A DNA stretch of 64,000 nucleotides from positions 101,023,628 to 101,087,627 of the forward strand of contig CM044309.1 of assembly GCA_024291935.2 (NCBI GenBank), given 5' to 3'. This DNA comes from Okapia johnstoni (lineage: Eukaryota > Chordata > Mammalia > Artiodactyla > Giraffidae). The notes beneath the pieces were generated by a model. The model saw nothing but the letters and a program-made list of their open reading frames with translations. It made no database searches and was not told where the DNA came from. The translations under genes were made by a program, and so were the position numbers. Shown here piece by piece: positions 32,688 to 44,561 of the stretch; the first letter of the stretch is position 1; every line of letters starts with the position of its first letter.

Positions 32688-32890
32688 TGGCTTCCAGGTG
32701 ATGCTAGTGGTAAAGTCCCCACCTGCCAATGCAGGATACATAAGAGATGCAGGTTAGATCCCTGGGTTGAGAAGATCCCCTGGAGGAGGGCCTGGTAACC
32801 CACTCCAGTATTCTTGCCTGGAGAATCCCATGGCGGGCTACGGTCCACGGGGTTGAAAAGAGTCAGACATGACTGAAGCGACTACACATG
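32688..32890 (+). mobile_element. Bov-tA SINE
   Basis: Head 'gcttccaggtgatgctagtg' and body to 'acatgactgaagcgactaca'. A few bases of the middle of the Bov-A body are missing ('cccatggcgggctacggtcc'). Confidence 0.9.
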
Positions 32891-33640
32891 GCCTTTATTT
32901 CCTACGGGGCTCTCAGTCCAATCACAGTCCAAGAGAAAATCCACCCAGCTCTGTTCCTTCATATACTGGTAAATACAAAATATCAAGCTGAATTTTATCT
33001 TCCCGTGAATCCCTATTTAAATGTAAATAAACTGCCTGTCCTTTTTAATCTTTGCCCAGGTCATGACTAGGAGAAGTGGATATAGAAGTTCTTAAAATGT
33101 CTCCTTTTTGCATTCAGTTTTCAGAATTCTCTTCATGTCATGCAGGTCTGAAAGGTTAAAAATAACTGCACCTCCAGAGACTTCTTCTTGAGCTGTGTTC
33201 TTCCTTGGGAACCTCTAAGCTTTTCCCACCCAAACCGGGTCATCATCTTTACCTAATTTAAAAATCTCCCAGATCCAGTGCTCTACAAAAATCAATGAGA
33301 TCTTTCCCACCAGATGATCCCAGCAGCCACACGTGATAGTCTCTGGTCTGATTCTGCATAAGTTTGATTTTATATATTCTATTGTAATAATTTATTAACT
33401 TGATAAAATCTGCTGACTCCTCATGGAAAATATTCTGTTTATATTTTATATTTCCTGCAGCTTCCTTTCTGTAGCCTTTATTATGGAGTATTTACATGAG
33501 AATAGGGCCTTTGTTTTTTTAAAAATTCATCTGTGCCTGCTGCTGATTGCCTCCCCTGAAGTCAGAGCCCTCTGTTTGTGACATACATCGTGCTTTTCAT
33601 ATTGAAAGCACTCGGTGAACCCTGAATAATTCATCTTCTC
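32891..33640 (+). other. Unassigned DNA, L2-like at its end
   Basis: No gene. About 33,500-33,630 ('gagaatagggcctttgtttt', 'gaaagcactcggtgaaccct') looks like a worn L2 3' end in sense orientation. The rest is unassigned. Confidence 0.4.
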
Positions 33641-33654
33641 TTCATGTTTGTGGG

Positions 33655-33864
33655 GCTTCCCTGATGGCTCAGATGGTAAAGAATCTGCCTGCCATGCAGG
33701 AGACCTGGGTTTGATCCCTGGGTTGGGAAGATCCCCTGGAGAAGGAAATGGCAGCCCACTTGAGTATTCTTGCCTGGAGAATCTCGTGGACAGAGGAGCC
33801 TGGTGGGTTACAGTCCAAGGGATCACAAAGAGTCAGACACGCCTGAGCAACTAACACTTTCACT
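33655..33864 (+). mobile_element. Bov-tA SINE
   Basis: Full-length, flanked by the 14-bp duplication TTCATGTTTGTGGG / TTCATGTCTGTGGG (33,641-33,654 and 33,865-33,878, one mismatch). Confidence 0.93.
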
Positions 33865-34199
33865 TTCATGTCTGTGGGTTATCTAGGTGAGCTGAATTAG
33901 CCCCATTTTACCAGCAGGGCAATGCAGAGAGATGTAGAAGGCAGTCCCTTGAGGATGTTGAAGTTCAAGTGTAAAGCTCGTGTCTGTTGTACTAGATGAA
34001 GCCCCTCTCCTTGTTTACAGTTAGTTCTGCTGGGTTACAATCTTGTGTCTTAAGTTAGTCTTGCTTTTAGTCTGCACATTTGAGATGGAAAGATGTATTA
34101 GTGGGAAAGGATAGATGAACATCAGGTAATAAAACTTCACAAATAGTCCCACGTATTTCTCAAGGGAGTTTTTGCTGTGTCATCTGTTGGTCAAGCTGA

Positions 34200-34408
34200 A
34201 GGTGTTAGTCGCTCAGTCGTGTCTGACTCTTTGTGACCCCATGGATTGTAGCCCTCCAGGCTCCTCTGTCCATGGGGTTCTTCAGCCAAGATATTGGGAG
34301 TGGGTTGCCATGCCCTTCTCCAGGGGATCTGCCCAACCTAGAGATCGAACCTGAGTCTCCTGCATTGGCCTGTGGATTCTTCACCCCTGAGCTACCAGAG
34401 AAGCCCAT
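34200..34408 (-). mobile_element. Bov-tA SINE (antisense)
   Basis: Starts 'ggtgttagtcgctcagtcgt' and ends 'gagctaccagagaagccc'. It forms an inverted pair with the Bov-A unit at 34,443. Confidence 0.9.
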
Positions 34409-34442
34409 ATATATGTATATGTGTGTATATACATGTATATAT
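34409..34442. repeat. TA/TG-alternating simple repeat
   Basis: Thirty-four bases of alternating purine and pyrimidine ('atatatatgtatatgtgtgt...') separate two oppositely oriented SINE units. Confidence 0.85.
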
Positions 34443-34545
34443 TTCTTGCCTGGAGAAATCCCATGGGCAGAGGAGCCTGGTGGCTACGATCCACAGGGTC
34501 GTAAAGACTTGGTCACAACTGAGGCAACGTAACATGCATGCTATA
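34443..34545 (+). mobile_element. Bov-A SINE, 5'-truncated
   Basis: Begins mid-unit at 'ttcttgcctggagaaatccc' and ends 'cacaactgaggcaacgtaac'. Confidence 0.85.
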
Positions 34546-35820
34546 TATATAAAATCTAGTTTCAGAGTAAATTCCATGAGGAAAACCAAACTTTTAACAC
34601 ATAGTTTGCTATAATAATTGTGTTATTAGGAGTTTATCTAAATCAAATCCAGGATCACAGATTTGATGAATTTCACAATTTTTATAGCAATCGTATAATA
34701 GAAGCTCCAAAAGTTTTGAATTCAGATTTTCAAAAGGATCAGGTTTTCTTAGAATTCGAGGACTGTGAACAAAGCTCCGCTGTGTGTCATCTATAAGGAA
34801 AAACACGATGGTATTTAAGTAGGGGGAGGGCATATTCTCACGTGTGCTGAAGAATTAATTCCACTGCTATTCACCAACCTCTAGGAATCTGGAAATAATA
34901 TGCCTGTTGGCTATTTGTGTTAGAACAGATGTAAAATTAATCAGTCTAGCCAACAGTACCAGGTCTGCCTTGGCCAGTGAAAGATTTTAAAACAGTTTCC
35001 CCAAAACAGGAATCATAAAAAAGTCTTCCAAGTCACATCATTAGTGGGCCCAAATATTGTCATTGTGTTGTGTTTACTCATTCTTCCCGTCATTTTTGCC
35101 TTCATCCAGGAAACACAGGGTCATTTCTCCCCATAACTCACCTTTGGTGGAAGGCAGTCTTCTTGCCTCTTGCATCAGTGCCTTGTTGGCAGGCCTGATA
35201 AGAACGGCACACCTGACGTTAGCAGCTAGCTCTTCAACAGCTCTTTCAGAACTAGAGTAAGCAGCACGTGATGGCCCTGTTGAATTCCAGAGAGTACAGT
35301 GCTCCCCCCATTAGCCATGGTATTTGAGGAAGCCATATACCCTCTAATTCTCTTCTTCCTTCTTTACTCTTTTGCAACTAGCATGAACCATGGAGATGAA
35401 TTACTTCAGTAAATGTTGATTCCTAATCATCTTTCAAGAGTGAGCTATACAAGGAAGTTATTAATTAAGTTGTTAGATGAGAATGACATCTACAATCCAT
35501 AAAATGGATTAAGGAAACCAAGAGCTTTATATAGTAAAAAAAAAAAAGTTAACGGTATTTGACTTTGAGGAGGAGGACCTCAACTTGAGTCCTAGCCCCA
35601 ACAGTTTCTGATCAATCCCACCGAACAGCCAGAAAATATAAATTTCGGAGATTATGTGAACATCTCTGTTGTTCTGTGGCAGTTATCCAGACTCCTCCTT
35701 GCTTGGTTTATGCTAATGTGCTCCCAAGCATCCTAATTTTCTATCTTTTTCTCCTCTTAACTCTGAGCATTCTTTAGAACCCGGATTCAGACTCATTCAT
35801 CATTGCCTTTTTGCTACATT
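34546..35820. other. Unassigned DNA
   Basis: No gene and no recognised repeat. An 11-A run lies near 35,540. Open frames of up to 74 codons have no recognisable product. Confidence 0.5.
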
Positions 35821-35830
35821 ATCTAGTTCT

Positions 35831-36038
35831 GGGATTCCTGGGTGGCTCAGTGATAAAGAACCTGCCTGCTGATGAAGGAGACACAGGTTTAATCCCTGAG
35901 CTGAGAAGATCCTCTGGAGAAGGAAATGGCAACCTACCCCAGTATTCTTCCCTGGAGAACCCCATGGACATAGGAGTCTGGCGGGCTACAGTTCATGGGG
36001 TCTCAGAGTCGGACACGACTGAGTGACCGAACAACAAC
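35831..36038 (+). mobile_element. Bov-tA SINE
   Basis: Full-length, flanked by the near-perfect duplication ATCTAGTTCT / ATCTAGCTCT (35,821-35,830 and 36,039-36,048). Confidence 0.92.
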
Positions 36039-36059
36039 ATCTAGCTCTAGCACCAACCC

Positions 36060-36200
36060 TTGGTGACTTGGTTCCCACTCTGGCTCACCCAAGACCCTGT
36101 GAGGATGGGAGTTACACATAACTTCGCAGAGCCTCAAGTTTCCTCATGTAAAACGGAGCTCATCATCTATCTTATTTGTTCATATGACTGTTAAAGTACC
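36060..36200 (+). mobile_element. MIR SINE remnant
   Basis: 'gagcctcaagtttcctcatg' and 'taaaacggagctcatcatct' match the MIR core in sense orientation. The flanks are worn. Confidence 0.55.
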
Positions 36201-36479
36201 CTGATAGCTCAGTTTTATTCGCTTCTCCAGGCACTGGGTTCTACAGATGAATACCCTATAGATCTCTGGTGAAGACAAATAAGAAGTCAAGGCTCAAGGA
36301 GAATCGAGAGGAAATTATGGGAGGAGGAGGGGGATTCTATAGAGATGAAAGCAGGTTAAAAGGCATATCAGGTGTAGGCTTGGTCCTAATGAGTCTAAGG
36401 GAAAAGTGAATATACTAGTGTGAACTTTACACAGATAATGTGGCCAAGACTGTGTATATATGTGCATGGTTTATAGACT

Positions 36480-36840
36480 TGTATACCTTCGTTTATTCGA
36501 CAAGTATTTACAGTGTTTCTCCTGTGCAAGGCACTGTTCTAGGAACTGGGAATATAGGAGTGACCAAGCGCCCCAAAATCTGTTTTCTCATGGCACCGGC
36601 ATCCTAGTGGTATCTGTGTGTCTGTGTGCATGCACAGTGGCTCTGGAGAAAAAGCAGAGAGAGAGGATCCGAGTTTGGGCATGGATGGGTTGCAATGTAA
36701 AATAGGTGGTCAGGGAAGTCCCTCTTGAGAAAGTGGCAACCAAGTGACCAGAAAGAGGTGAGGGAGTGAGCCACCGTGTCGTGTCAGCTGCTCAAAGAGT
36801 AGTTCAGGCAGATAGAACATGATCACATGAATAGCTCAAA
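36480..36840 (-). mobile_element. L2 LINE 3'-end remnant (antisense)
   Basis: 'cgacaagtatttacagtgtt', 'tgtgcaaggcactgttctag' and 'gaactgggaatataggagtg' follow the reverse complement of the L2 3' end. The right part ('ggtgagggagtgagccaccg') continues the same common antisense repeat. Confidence 0.6.
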
Positions 36841-39800
36841 CATTATTTTTACATTAGCCATTTCTTTTCTCCTTGAGTCACTGTAGAACCAGTGCACAGT
36901 GGTGACTCTGGAGCACTCAGAAAAGAAATGGTTCTGAGAGGAACTTGTCTCTGGAGCCACTGAGTCACTGCTTCCTCTAGTCAGTACACAGGCCCTGTGG
37001 GGTTCTGGGCATAAGACTGACGGAAAGAGAAAGGCCTCGTCACCCTGAAGAGGTTAGGACAGCAACTGGAGAGACTGGTGAAATTCAAAATATCAATTTT
37101 TCCCTTCAACTTTTATGTGTAAATTTACAATTATGTTCTACCAAGTATAAATGAGTTCATTTTGCCTTTGCTTAGAACCAGTTTATGAGAGGAATGTTAC
37201 AAATCATCCTTTTGTATTTGCTAAATCTGGACCTAATTCCATTTTTCAAGAAATTGTGTTTGCAGAAATAAGGCCACATGGAAATGAACAAATAATGAAA
37301 AATGGAATATAACAAACCCCTAAAGTCCTAGAGAATTAAAGCTCTGCCAGAATTATTTATGAAATGTGCACTAGTATCCCAAAGTATTTACAATTTGCTC
37401 TGTGGCTTATGAAGTCTGGTGCCATCTAAACATTCTTGGTGGTCCCATGAGACCCAAACCTTGTTTCTGAAATCCTGTGCCCAGGTCCAGTGCAAAGCCA
37501 AGAGCCCCATATGGTGGGATCATCATCTTGACATGCAAAGCTCTTTGTAACTAGAGACCTTTAGGATCATTCCGAAAAGAAGTTGAATTCTGTATGCAAC
37601 TCTGGGTTGCTCTCTAGTATAAATGTAGTTGATCGTCCAATTTCCTAGGAGTCAGTGAAGTTGGGGCAAAAGGCAGAGAGTCAGGAATCCTGAATCTGGG
37701 ATTGGGGGTGGGGTGGGGGTGAAGAGGGTTGCATTGCACAGAAATCAACATGGAGAAGAAAAGTGAATACAGATCAGAAGGTCCTTTGAAATACAAATGG
37801 GTGTCTCAGCACTATAAACAGTCCAGTGATTTATTAATGTTTGAGCGATGTAGAAGCAGATCAAGCTTTAAAAGTTGCCCAGTACATAGCAAAGTCAGGA
37901 GGAAACACAGAGGGATTTTGGTCTATGTCCTCCACCACACATCCCTTACTCTCAGGACCCATTCAGATGGTGGAAACACAATGCCATCCATCTGTAACTC
38001 TTTGAAACAAGAATCTCACATTTGAGCGTCCCTTTTAAATGGTGGCTACAAGAGCCAACTCTTGCTGCTAGCACAAGGTCTCACAAGGCTGTTAATCATC
38101 AAGTACTGATAGCTACTGTTCCACGTTGGATGAATACCAATTAGGGACGTGGGGCGACCTGAGGACTGGAGAGGAGAGAGCAGCGGGGGACTGGCTTTGT
38201 TGTTTTGGGGAGGGGTTGCCAAAAAAATATTACCTGGGGCGCCAGTGCTCTTCTCGCCAACCCTGAGGGGCGACTGATGCGAGTGGCAGGCTAATTTACA
38301 AAGTATAAAGTAGGGGATGTACCAGAAGCATCCTATTATGATTAATAGGGTTTATTTTCCTAGACAGTGATGGCTGAATCGTCCTTGTTTTTAGTTTTAG
38401 AATCAGGCAACATGGGTCTAAACTTTATAATTCTCTGTGCCTTTTCTCTTATGGTATTTCCTGAAAGAGGTAGTATGAAGTTCCAGGAAGGCTTAGAAGG
38501 AAAAGCCTTGGAAACAAACAAACAAAAAAAAAAACTTACCACATGCAAAAGAGAAGAATTTACCAAGAAATGTTTAGGAAAATAGAAGGAAGAGTTCTTC
38601 CAAGTTAAAGAACATCTCAATGGGAAAACAGTCCAAACTGAAGCAGGTAGCCAAAACCAGTAGGGTTTTCAACGCAATGAGATTTTATTTGCTCATATAC
38701 ATCTCTCCACTCATACCCAGCCAGTGATGCACAAATCCAGCATCCGATGTGGAGACTGTCTCTCTTGAGTGCCCCTTCCTTGGTCTTTTGAAATCTCCCG
38801 CCTGGTATCATCAGCAGTCTCGCTGCACCTTTGGATGCGTCTTAGGGGCCGTGATTCTCAATATGATCACGAGGTTTTATGCCTGGCTACTATATCAGAA
38901 GCAAACTTGGTGAGAACCAACTGCATACTTGGGAATTGGGAAAGAAAAACATACTTCCCCCAGTTTATTTCAGCGCTGTCTTGCATTGTCCCAGAGTGCT
39001 GAGAGCACAGCACGGAGCTGCTGAGAAAACCTGATTAGGTCCCACAGTGCTAAGCACACAGAGTTTCAAGAGGCTGGGAAATTGTTACCATTGGAAGGAG
39101 TATGAAAAATGGTACATGTGTGGGGGGAGGACAAAAATTAAACTGAGATGACTAAGAAACATATTAACTCAAATTATGTTTGATTTGCCATCAAGAGCTC
39201 TCTCTTCTGGATGCTTGGGAGAGTGCCTCCATGGGGAGCTGAAAAGTGTTCAAGGCCTCTTCTGAATTGATAGTGCTCCCAGGGTTGATGTGCGCCGTTT
39301 AGGAGTAGGGGGAGGCACGGAGACCTTTCACTTAGTTAGGAGGCCCTTTTGATGGATTTGAGAAGCACAGGCTTGAAGAAATAAGGGGAAAAAAATCATT
39401 AGGCTGTAAAAGTTGTTCCTTTGTTCTTTTGTTCTTGCATCTAAGTAGGCACTGAATAGATATTGATTGCATAAAGGAATGTTTATTCTAACATATTAAA
39501 ATAGTTTGCAATTTGAAACGAAGTTGTAGATCTGGCCAGATGTTGTTCCTCAGATTATTATTATCCCATGACAAGAAACACTTCACTCTGTGTGAAAAGA
39601 GAGTCAAAAGACGGCTTTGTAGAAATTTCCCTTGAATTTGTGCTTACTGGCTCATTATTTGCTCAAATGATTCATGATTTTGAGTTTGTGGAAGTCATAG
39701 CAGAACTGAAATTGCCAAGTAGAAATAAAAGCAAACCCTATGTAGCAAAATCTTGGATTGAACATAATTGTGGAGGCGACTGACAAGCAAGTCTATCTGG

Positions 39801-40228
39801 AGGAAGAGAAGAATCTTTAGAGGCTGCCTAGAGGACAAAGCAGATCTTGGCCTTTTGGTTGATAACACTAGTTACCGTAGTGATTGATTGGACTTTGCCG
39901 TAAAATAATTTTGTATCTGTATGAACATGGTGCAATAGGCCTCATGTAGCTAGGTTTGTATTTTTGTTTTTTCTTTTCCTTAAAGTTCATTAGAGGATAT
40001 ATGTCCTCAGGTATTGATGTCTTTTGCAGTCTTCCAAGAAAATCACACAGAATGTGAACACTGTTCCACCTCTGTTGATAGGGTAGAGTGAAAAAGTGGG
40101 AGCCTGCGAAGGCCATGAAAGAAAGCCTTTGGAATCACCCTAGGGAGGACACATTCCTGACTGGCCATATCTATAAAGGACAAATGTTACTTCTACAAAT
40201 AGCTTCCTTATGCATCAAGTCTATCAGA
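36841..40228. other. Largely unique intergenic DNA
   Basis: About 3.4 kb with no gene and no confident repeat, one of the repeat-poorest parts of the window. Notable items are a very G-rich tract at 37,698-37,728 and an A-rich run near 38,525. Open frames of up to 98 codons (37,729-38,025) have no recognisable domain. Confidence 0.55.
37698..37728 (+). other. G-quadruplex-type G-rich tract
   Basis: Five G-runs occur in 31 bp: GGG, GGGGG, GGGG, GGGGG and GGG, with loops of one to six bases. This meets the usual sequence rule for intramolecular G-quadruplex formation. Folding and function are inference. Confidence 0.75.
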
Positions 40229-40240
40229 TCAAAACCGGTT

Positions 40241-40464
40241 ACTGTACTGGTCAGTGTGCTTAGTCATGTCATACTCTTTGTGACCCCATGGACTGGAGCC
40301 TGCCAGGCTCCTCTGTCCATGGGATTCTCCAGCCAAGAACACTGGAGTCGGTTGCCATTCCGTTCTGCAGGGGATCTTCCTGACCCAGGGATCAAACTCT
40401 CTCTCCTACATTGTGTCTCCTGTATTGTGGGCAGATTCTTTCCTGCTGAGCCATGAGGGAAGCC
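40241..40464 (-). mobile_element. Bov-tA SINE (antisense)
   Basis: Flanked by TCAAAACCGGTT / TCAAAACTGATT (40,229-40,240 and 40,465-40,476, two mismatches). The tRNA-like part carries a short duplication around 'ctctcctacattgtgtctcc'. Confidence 0.9.
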
Positions 40465-40939
40465 TCAAAACTGATTAATCCCAGACAAATGAAGAAGAAA
40501 ATCAGAGTACTATCTGTAGAAGAAAAACTGAAAGAATAGAAAACATGATAAACTCAGGCTGCCAAGCTGCAGCAGATTGTTAGATCAGGGGAGGCATATG
40601 TCAAGTCTGGGGAGAAAAGCAAGCTATCCTAACAGTTCAGGTGCGGAAAGATCAGTCTGAGAACTACTCTGAAAATGTATAGCATCAATATCTTATCAAC
40701 ATGTCTGTGAGGAGCTCCGTAAAGTGGCTCTACTGAAAAGAAGAGCTGGGATCCAATCCTCTACACCAGTGGTATTTGTAAAGAATTCTTGGAAACTGTT
40801 GAAATGCAGTGGCATGATCAGCCACATCATGAAAGTCAAGGAAATGACTGACAAGTGGGGAAGTAGAAAAAAGCTGCCCCTGTCCTGTGACTAAAGGCTT
40901 TGTGAATTTGGGCTGACCTAAGTCCTGAAAGGTAGGAAG

Positions 40940-41085
40940 CCAAGATCAGTGCTTCTCTCCTTAAAGTTAGGAATGAATCATCTGGGGATCTTGTGAAAAT
41001 ATAGATTCGGTCCTGGGTGGGGTCAAAATTCTGCATTTCCAACAAATTCCCAGCCTGTGCTCATAATAGTGCTTTCAAAGAGCAT
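40940..41085. mobile_element. MER5-like hAT-Charlie remnant
   Basis: 'cagtgcttctctccttaaag', 'gaatcatctggggatcttgt' and 'attctgcatttccaacaaat' match the MER5A/B pattern of non-autonomous hAT elements. Confidence 0.65.
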
Positions 41086-43470
41086 ACCCAGAGTAGCAAG
41101 GGGCTGGTGTCAAAGACCGTTAATTTGAGCAGCTAGTAGCGAGGGCCTGGGCCTTTATGTCTTAGTTTAACCAACTTAAATTGCTGTTAAAGAAGAGTTT
41201 AGCATGGTGCTGTGTTCAAGATTATCTAGTTTAATTTTATTAGGTAATTATTAACAAGTTTTTAGTTGCTAAGATTTTAAATGTATCAGCTTATAGGTTG
41301 TTTAAGCTGTGTTTTATGACAGCTGTTGTATCAATGTTCTATTCCGATTACGGATAATTTGTATCTTGGGTTGCTGGGATTTGATTGTGTCTTTCTAGAT
41401 GGTATTATGTAGGGAAAACTCTGAGACATGACATTACCTTTATCTAATTCTAACTGCAACAGGATGTGCTAAGATTCCTTTCTCCCCCTTTCTTTCTCTT
41501 GATTTCTTTCTTTCCGTTTGTTTTAAACCACAACTGAGTTCATGGATCTTGGCCAAATCCCTGGAAATAATCCAGACCTACACATTTCTCTTGCCCATTA
41601 CAACTGAAACAGTAGTAACAAAACAGAAATAGCTCTATTTACGAAAACATGTCCCCCCTACAATTTAAGATTACAACTGGCATGCCAAATCAATATTAGG
41701 GGCATGTTTTATACACTTATGTATTTTGGAGGTGGGGAATAGAAATAACACCTTTTATTTCAGAATCAATTTGAAGGGAGCTGACTTCAGATACTGAATA
41801 GAGATCTCAGCCCATAATCTTGGGTTCCTGAGCACACAGCACCAGTTTAGTTTCTAATTTACTCTCGGGTGACTTAATGGTATTGCTTAATTATAACAGT
41901 TGCAAATTCCGTCCTCCAAAATATATCACAGGCAGCCAAACATCTGCAGGATTTTGTAGTAGGGAGGATGCCAAAATGAAATGCTCATTTTTTGTCTTAT
42001 TTTGCTTTTATTAGTTTTTAATACATATATGTAATAAACAAGATGAGCAAGGCAATATTTAAATATGCACCAATGGTAATCAAATGTAAGATATTAAGTT
42101 GCAAAAATGCCCATTCTATGGAAAGGAATATGCTCCTCCGGAGAATCTAGGCTGTGACAGGGGACATTTTAAAATAACATTAAGTTTTCAGTGTTAGAAA
42201 AGAAGTAGGAAGATTCCTCAACATGGGAAGTGCAGATGAGAACTAGGAAAACGACCCTGCAGAATGTACTGACTGAACACCAACAAGAAAATTTTCCTTT
42301 TCTGGGAGGAGGAGGGCTATGTGATAACTGAATGGAAAGTGGGATCAACAAATTCAGAAAGTTAAAATGAGATTAATTGCCTCAAATGTGCAGCTGACAA
42401 ATGATACAAATGATTAAGATAATGTTTCTTTTTTTTTTCAATTAGAGAAAAGATGTTTTCAAGATAAGCACAAAGTATATGGCTATCATTTCTAGATGTT
42501 AAAATTATACCTTATTTAGCAAAGGAATGAATGATGTCATTTTATATATAACACAGTTTGGGAAATTATTTTAGAGCTAGTTTTTCTTTATTTTGTTATA
42601 CAAGGATATTCCCCACCCTTAAAAGATACATATATATTTTTAAATTGTATAGGTCTAAGAAAGATAAGATATCCTTTACCATAATGCCTTAAAAAATTCT
42701 GACAAATAAAATTTCAAACTTCACCAATGACTCATCTCCCTTGTGCAATAGTATTTCTTCAATTAAAAAAAAAAAAGAAGAAAAGTACAAAATATATAAA
42801 AAAATAGCTAATTAAAAAAATTGCTTCTGTGTATGCTCAGTTGGGATCTGGTAAAAATTAAGCTGGGGCTAATGAAACTCCAAGCCCCTGCATCACTCCA
42901 CAGAGGGAGGAAAGCTGGATATTGCCTGCTACGTGGCAAACTGCTTAAGGAGCTTTGTGAAAGTCTCACTGAAACCAACTTAGCCAACACTCCTGTCCCC
43001 CAGCCTTTATGAAGATCATCTCCAATCAGATAATATTGCTGCCGCGGTGGAGCTAGGTGTGACTCCAGTGCGTGCTTATCACTTAGTCACCTCAGCGAGG
43101 TGTTAGTTTGAAAGTCGAGGGAGCCTGGGAAGTGGGTCTTATTAAACAATCCAACAATCGTGGTTGCCCAGGTGGGTGCTAAGCATAGAGATGGCTCATT
43201 TTAACACTCACCCATTCCCTTGGCTGAACCCAGCTTTGTACTTTCTTTTTCAAACCAGGCAGCTTCCAGCCAAACCGTCTTCAGTGCCCTGCCTTTTCTG
43301 TGCTTCGTGACCACACTGAAGTCCTTCTTAGAAAATGTTTAGACTCTCCCCCGCTAGAAACCCCCAAGACCTGGCCTTTGTGAATCTAGAACTCACGAAG
43401 AAGCTCTGCCTCTAGATTTATGCCTGTCTGCTATTCCCTCCAAGTCTTTTTCTGGAGGCTGTTTAATTTC
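41086..43470. other. Mostly unique AT-rich DNA
   Basis: No gene and no confident repeat. The block 41,160-41,420 contains TAAT-rich, homeobox-type core sequences ('aattttattaggtaattatt') and looks like unique conserved-type DNA, though conservation cannot be tested here. An A-run lies at 42,765-42,776. Confidence 0.45.
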
Positions 43471-43620
43471 AAAGCATGGCCCTAGGGCGGCAGCATCAAG
43501 GCACCTGAGAGCTTGTTTGAAATGCAGGAATTCAGGCCTCACTCCAGAACTATGGAATCAGAAGTTACTTTATAAGGAGAGCCCTCGATAAAAGCTGTGC
43601 ACCATTTTTTTGAATCACTG
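43470..43620. mobile_element. MER5A-like hAT-Charlie remnant
   Basis: 'ggcggcagcatcaaggcacc', 'tgagagcttgtttgaaatgc' and 'ctggatc'-type continuation 'cctcactccagaactatgga' match the MER5A consensus order. Confidence 0.7.
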
Positions 43621-43984
43621 TTCTAATTCATTTTGATAATGACAATGAATTGGTCTACCCAGGAGCATTTGCATTAGAAAAAGGGACTTCTGGTGATGCA
43701 AAATTTTGTACTGAAAGAAGAGAAGTCTGTGATAAACAGAAATCTCCATCAAAAGGCTTGGAATTTGGGTTCTCTATGGTGTCGCCATAGCCACTCCTCT
43801 TCAAGTTGCACCACCAAAGGAAGCCTCTGTCCCATCTCAACCAAAGCTAAGTCTGGGGAAAAGCCATGACCAACCAAGACAATGGGGCTGAATATATTTT
43901 CCTGGAAGTGCACATCTATTTTTCCATGGAGCAGGTTAGTGCAATTATTCAGCAAGTGTTTATTGAACGTAGGACCATAAGAAC

Positions 43985-44265
43985 TGTAAGTAGTGTGACA
44001 ATGGCAGTCATAACCCTGGGCTGCGAATCTGGGGACCTCGGTTCCAGTCTCTGCTTAGCACTGATCATCGGTCTTGTCTCGGGGTGGTGGTTGGTTTAGT
44101 TGCTAAGTCATGTCTGACTCTTGCGACCCCATGCCAGGCTCCTTTGTCTGTGGGATTCTCCAGGCAAGAATACTGGCATGGGTTGCCATTTCTTTCTCCA
44201 GTGTTGTCTTGGGCAAGTGCCTGATTCAACCAACATGTATGGAGTTGCTACTGCAGACCACAATG
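43985..44265 (+). mobile_element. MIR SINE, split by Bov-tA
   Basis: 'ctgggctgcgaatctgggga' and 'cctcggttccagtctctgct' before the insertion, and 'gggcaagtgcctgattcaac' after it, join in the order expected for a MIR ('...tcaattccggctctgcc...ttgggcaagt...'). Confidence 0.65.
44084..44203 (-). mobile_element. Bov-A SINE inserted in MIR (antisense)
   Basis: A short antisense unit ('tggtttagttgctaagtcat' to 'ccatttctttctccagtg'), flanked by TTGTCTCGGG / TTGTCTTGGG (44,074-44,083 and 44,204-44,213), a 10-bp duplication with one mismatch. Confidence 0.87.
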
Positions 44266-44349
44266 GTGACGGCAATATGAAAGCGAAGGCCATTTGGTGG
44301 CTCTTGTAAATAAGCGCTCTGCTTTTTAGCAGGGTTTTGTTTCCCAGTT

Positions 44350-44561
44350 GTTTGTTGTGCTCAGTCATCTGACTCTTTGCAACCCCATGGACTGTAGCCT
44401 GCCAGGCTCCTCTGTCCATGGAATTTTCCAGGCAGAAATACTGGAGTGGGTTGCCAGTCCCCCCCCCCCCCCCCAGGGGATCCTCCCGACCCAGGGATTG
44501 AACCCGGGTCTCCTGCATTGTAGGCAGATTCTTTACCATTTGAGCTACAGGGTAGTCTAGG
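44350..44561 (-). mobile_element. Bov-tA SINE with internal poly-C run
   Basis: An antisense Bov-tA in which a run of 16 C (44,459-44,474) replaces the usual 'ccttctccagggg' segment. The rest of the element is well conserved. Confidence 0.9.
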
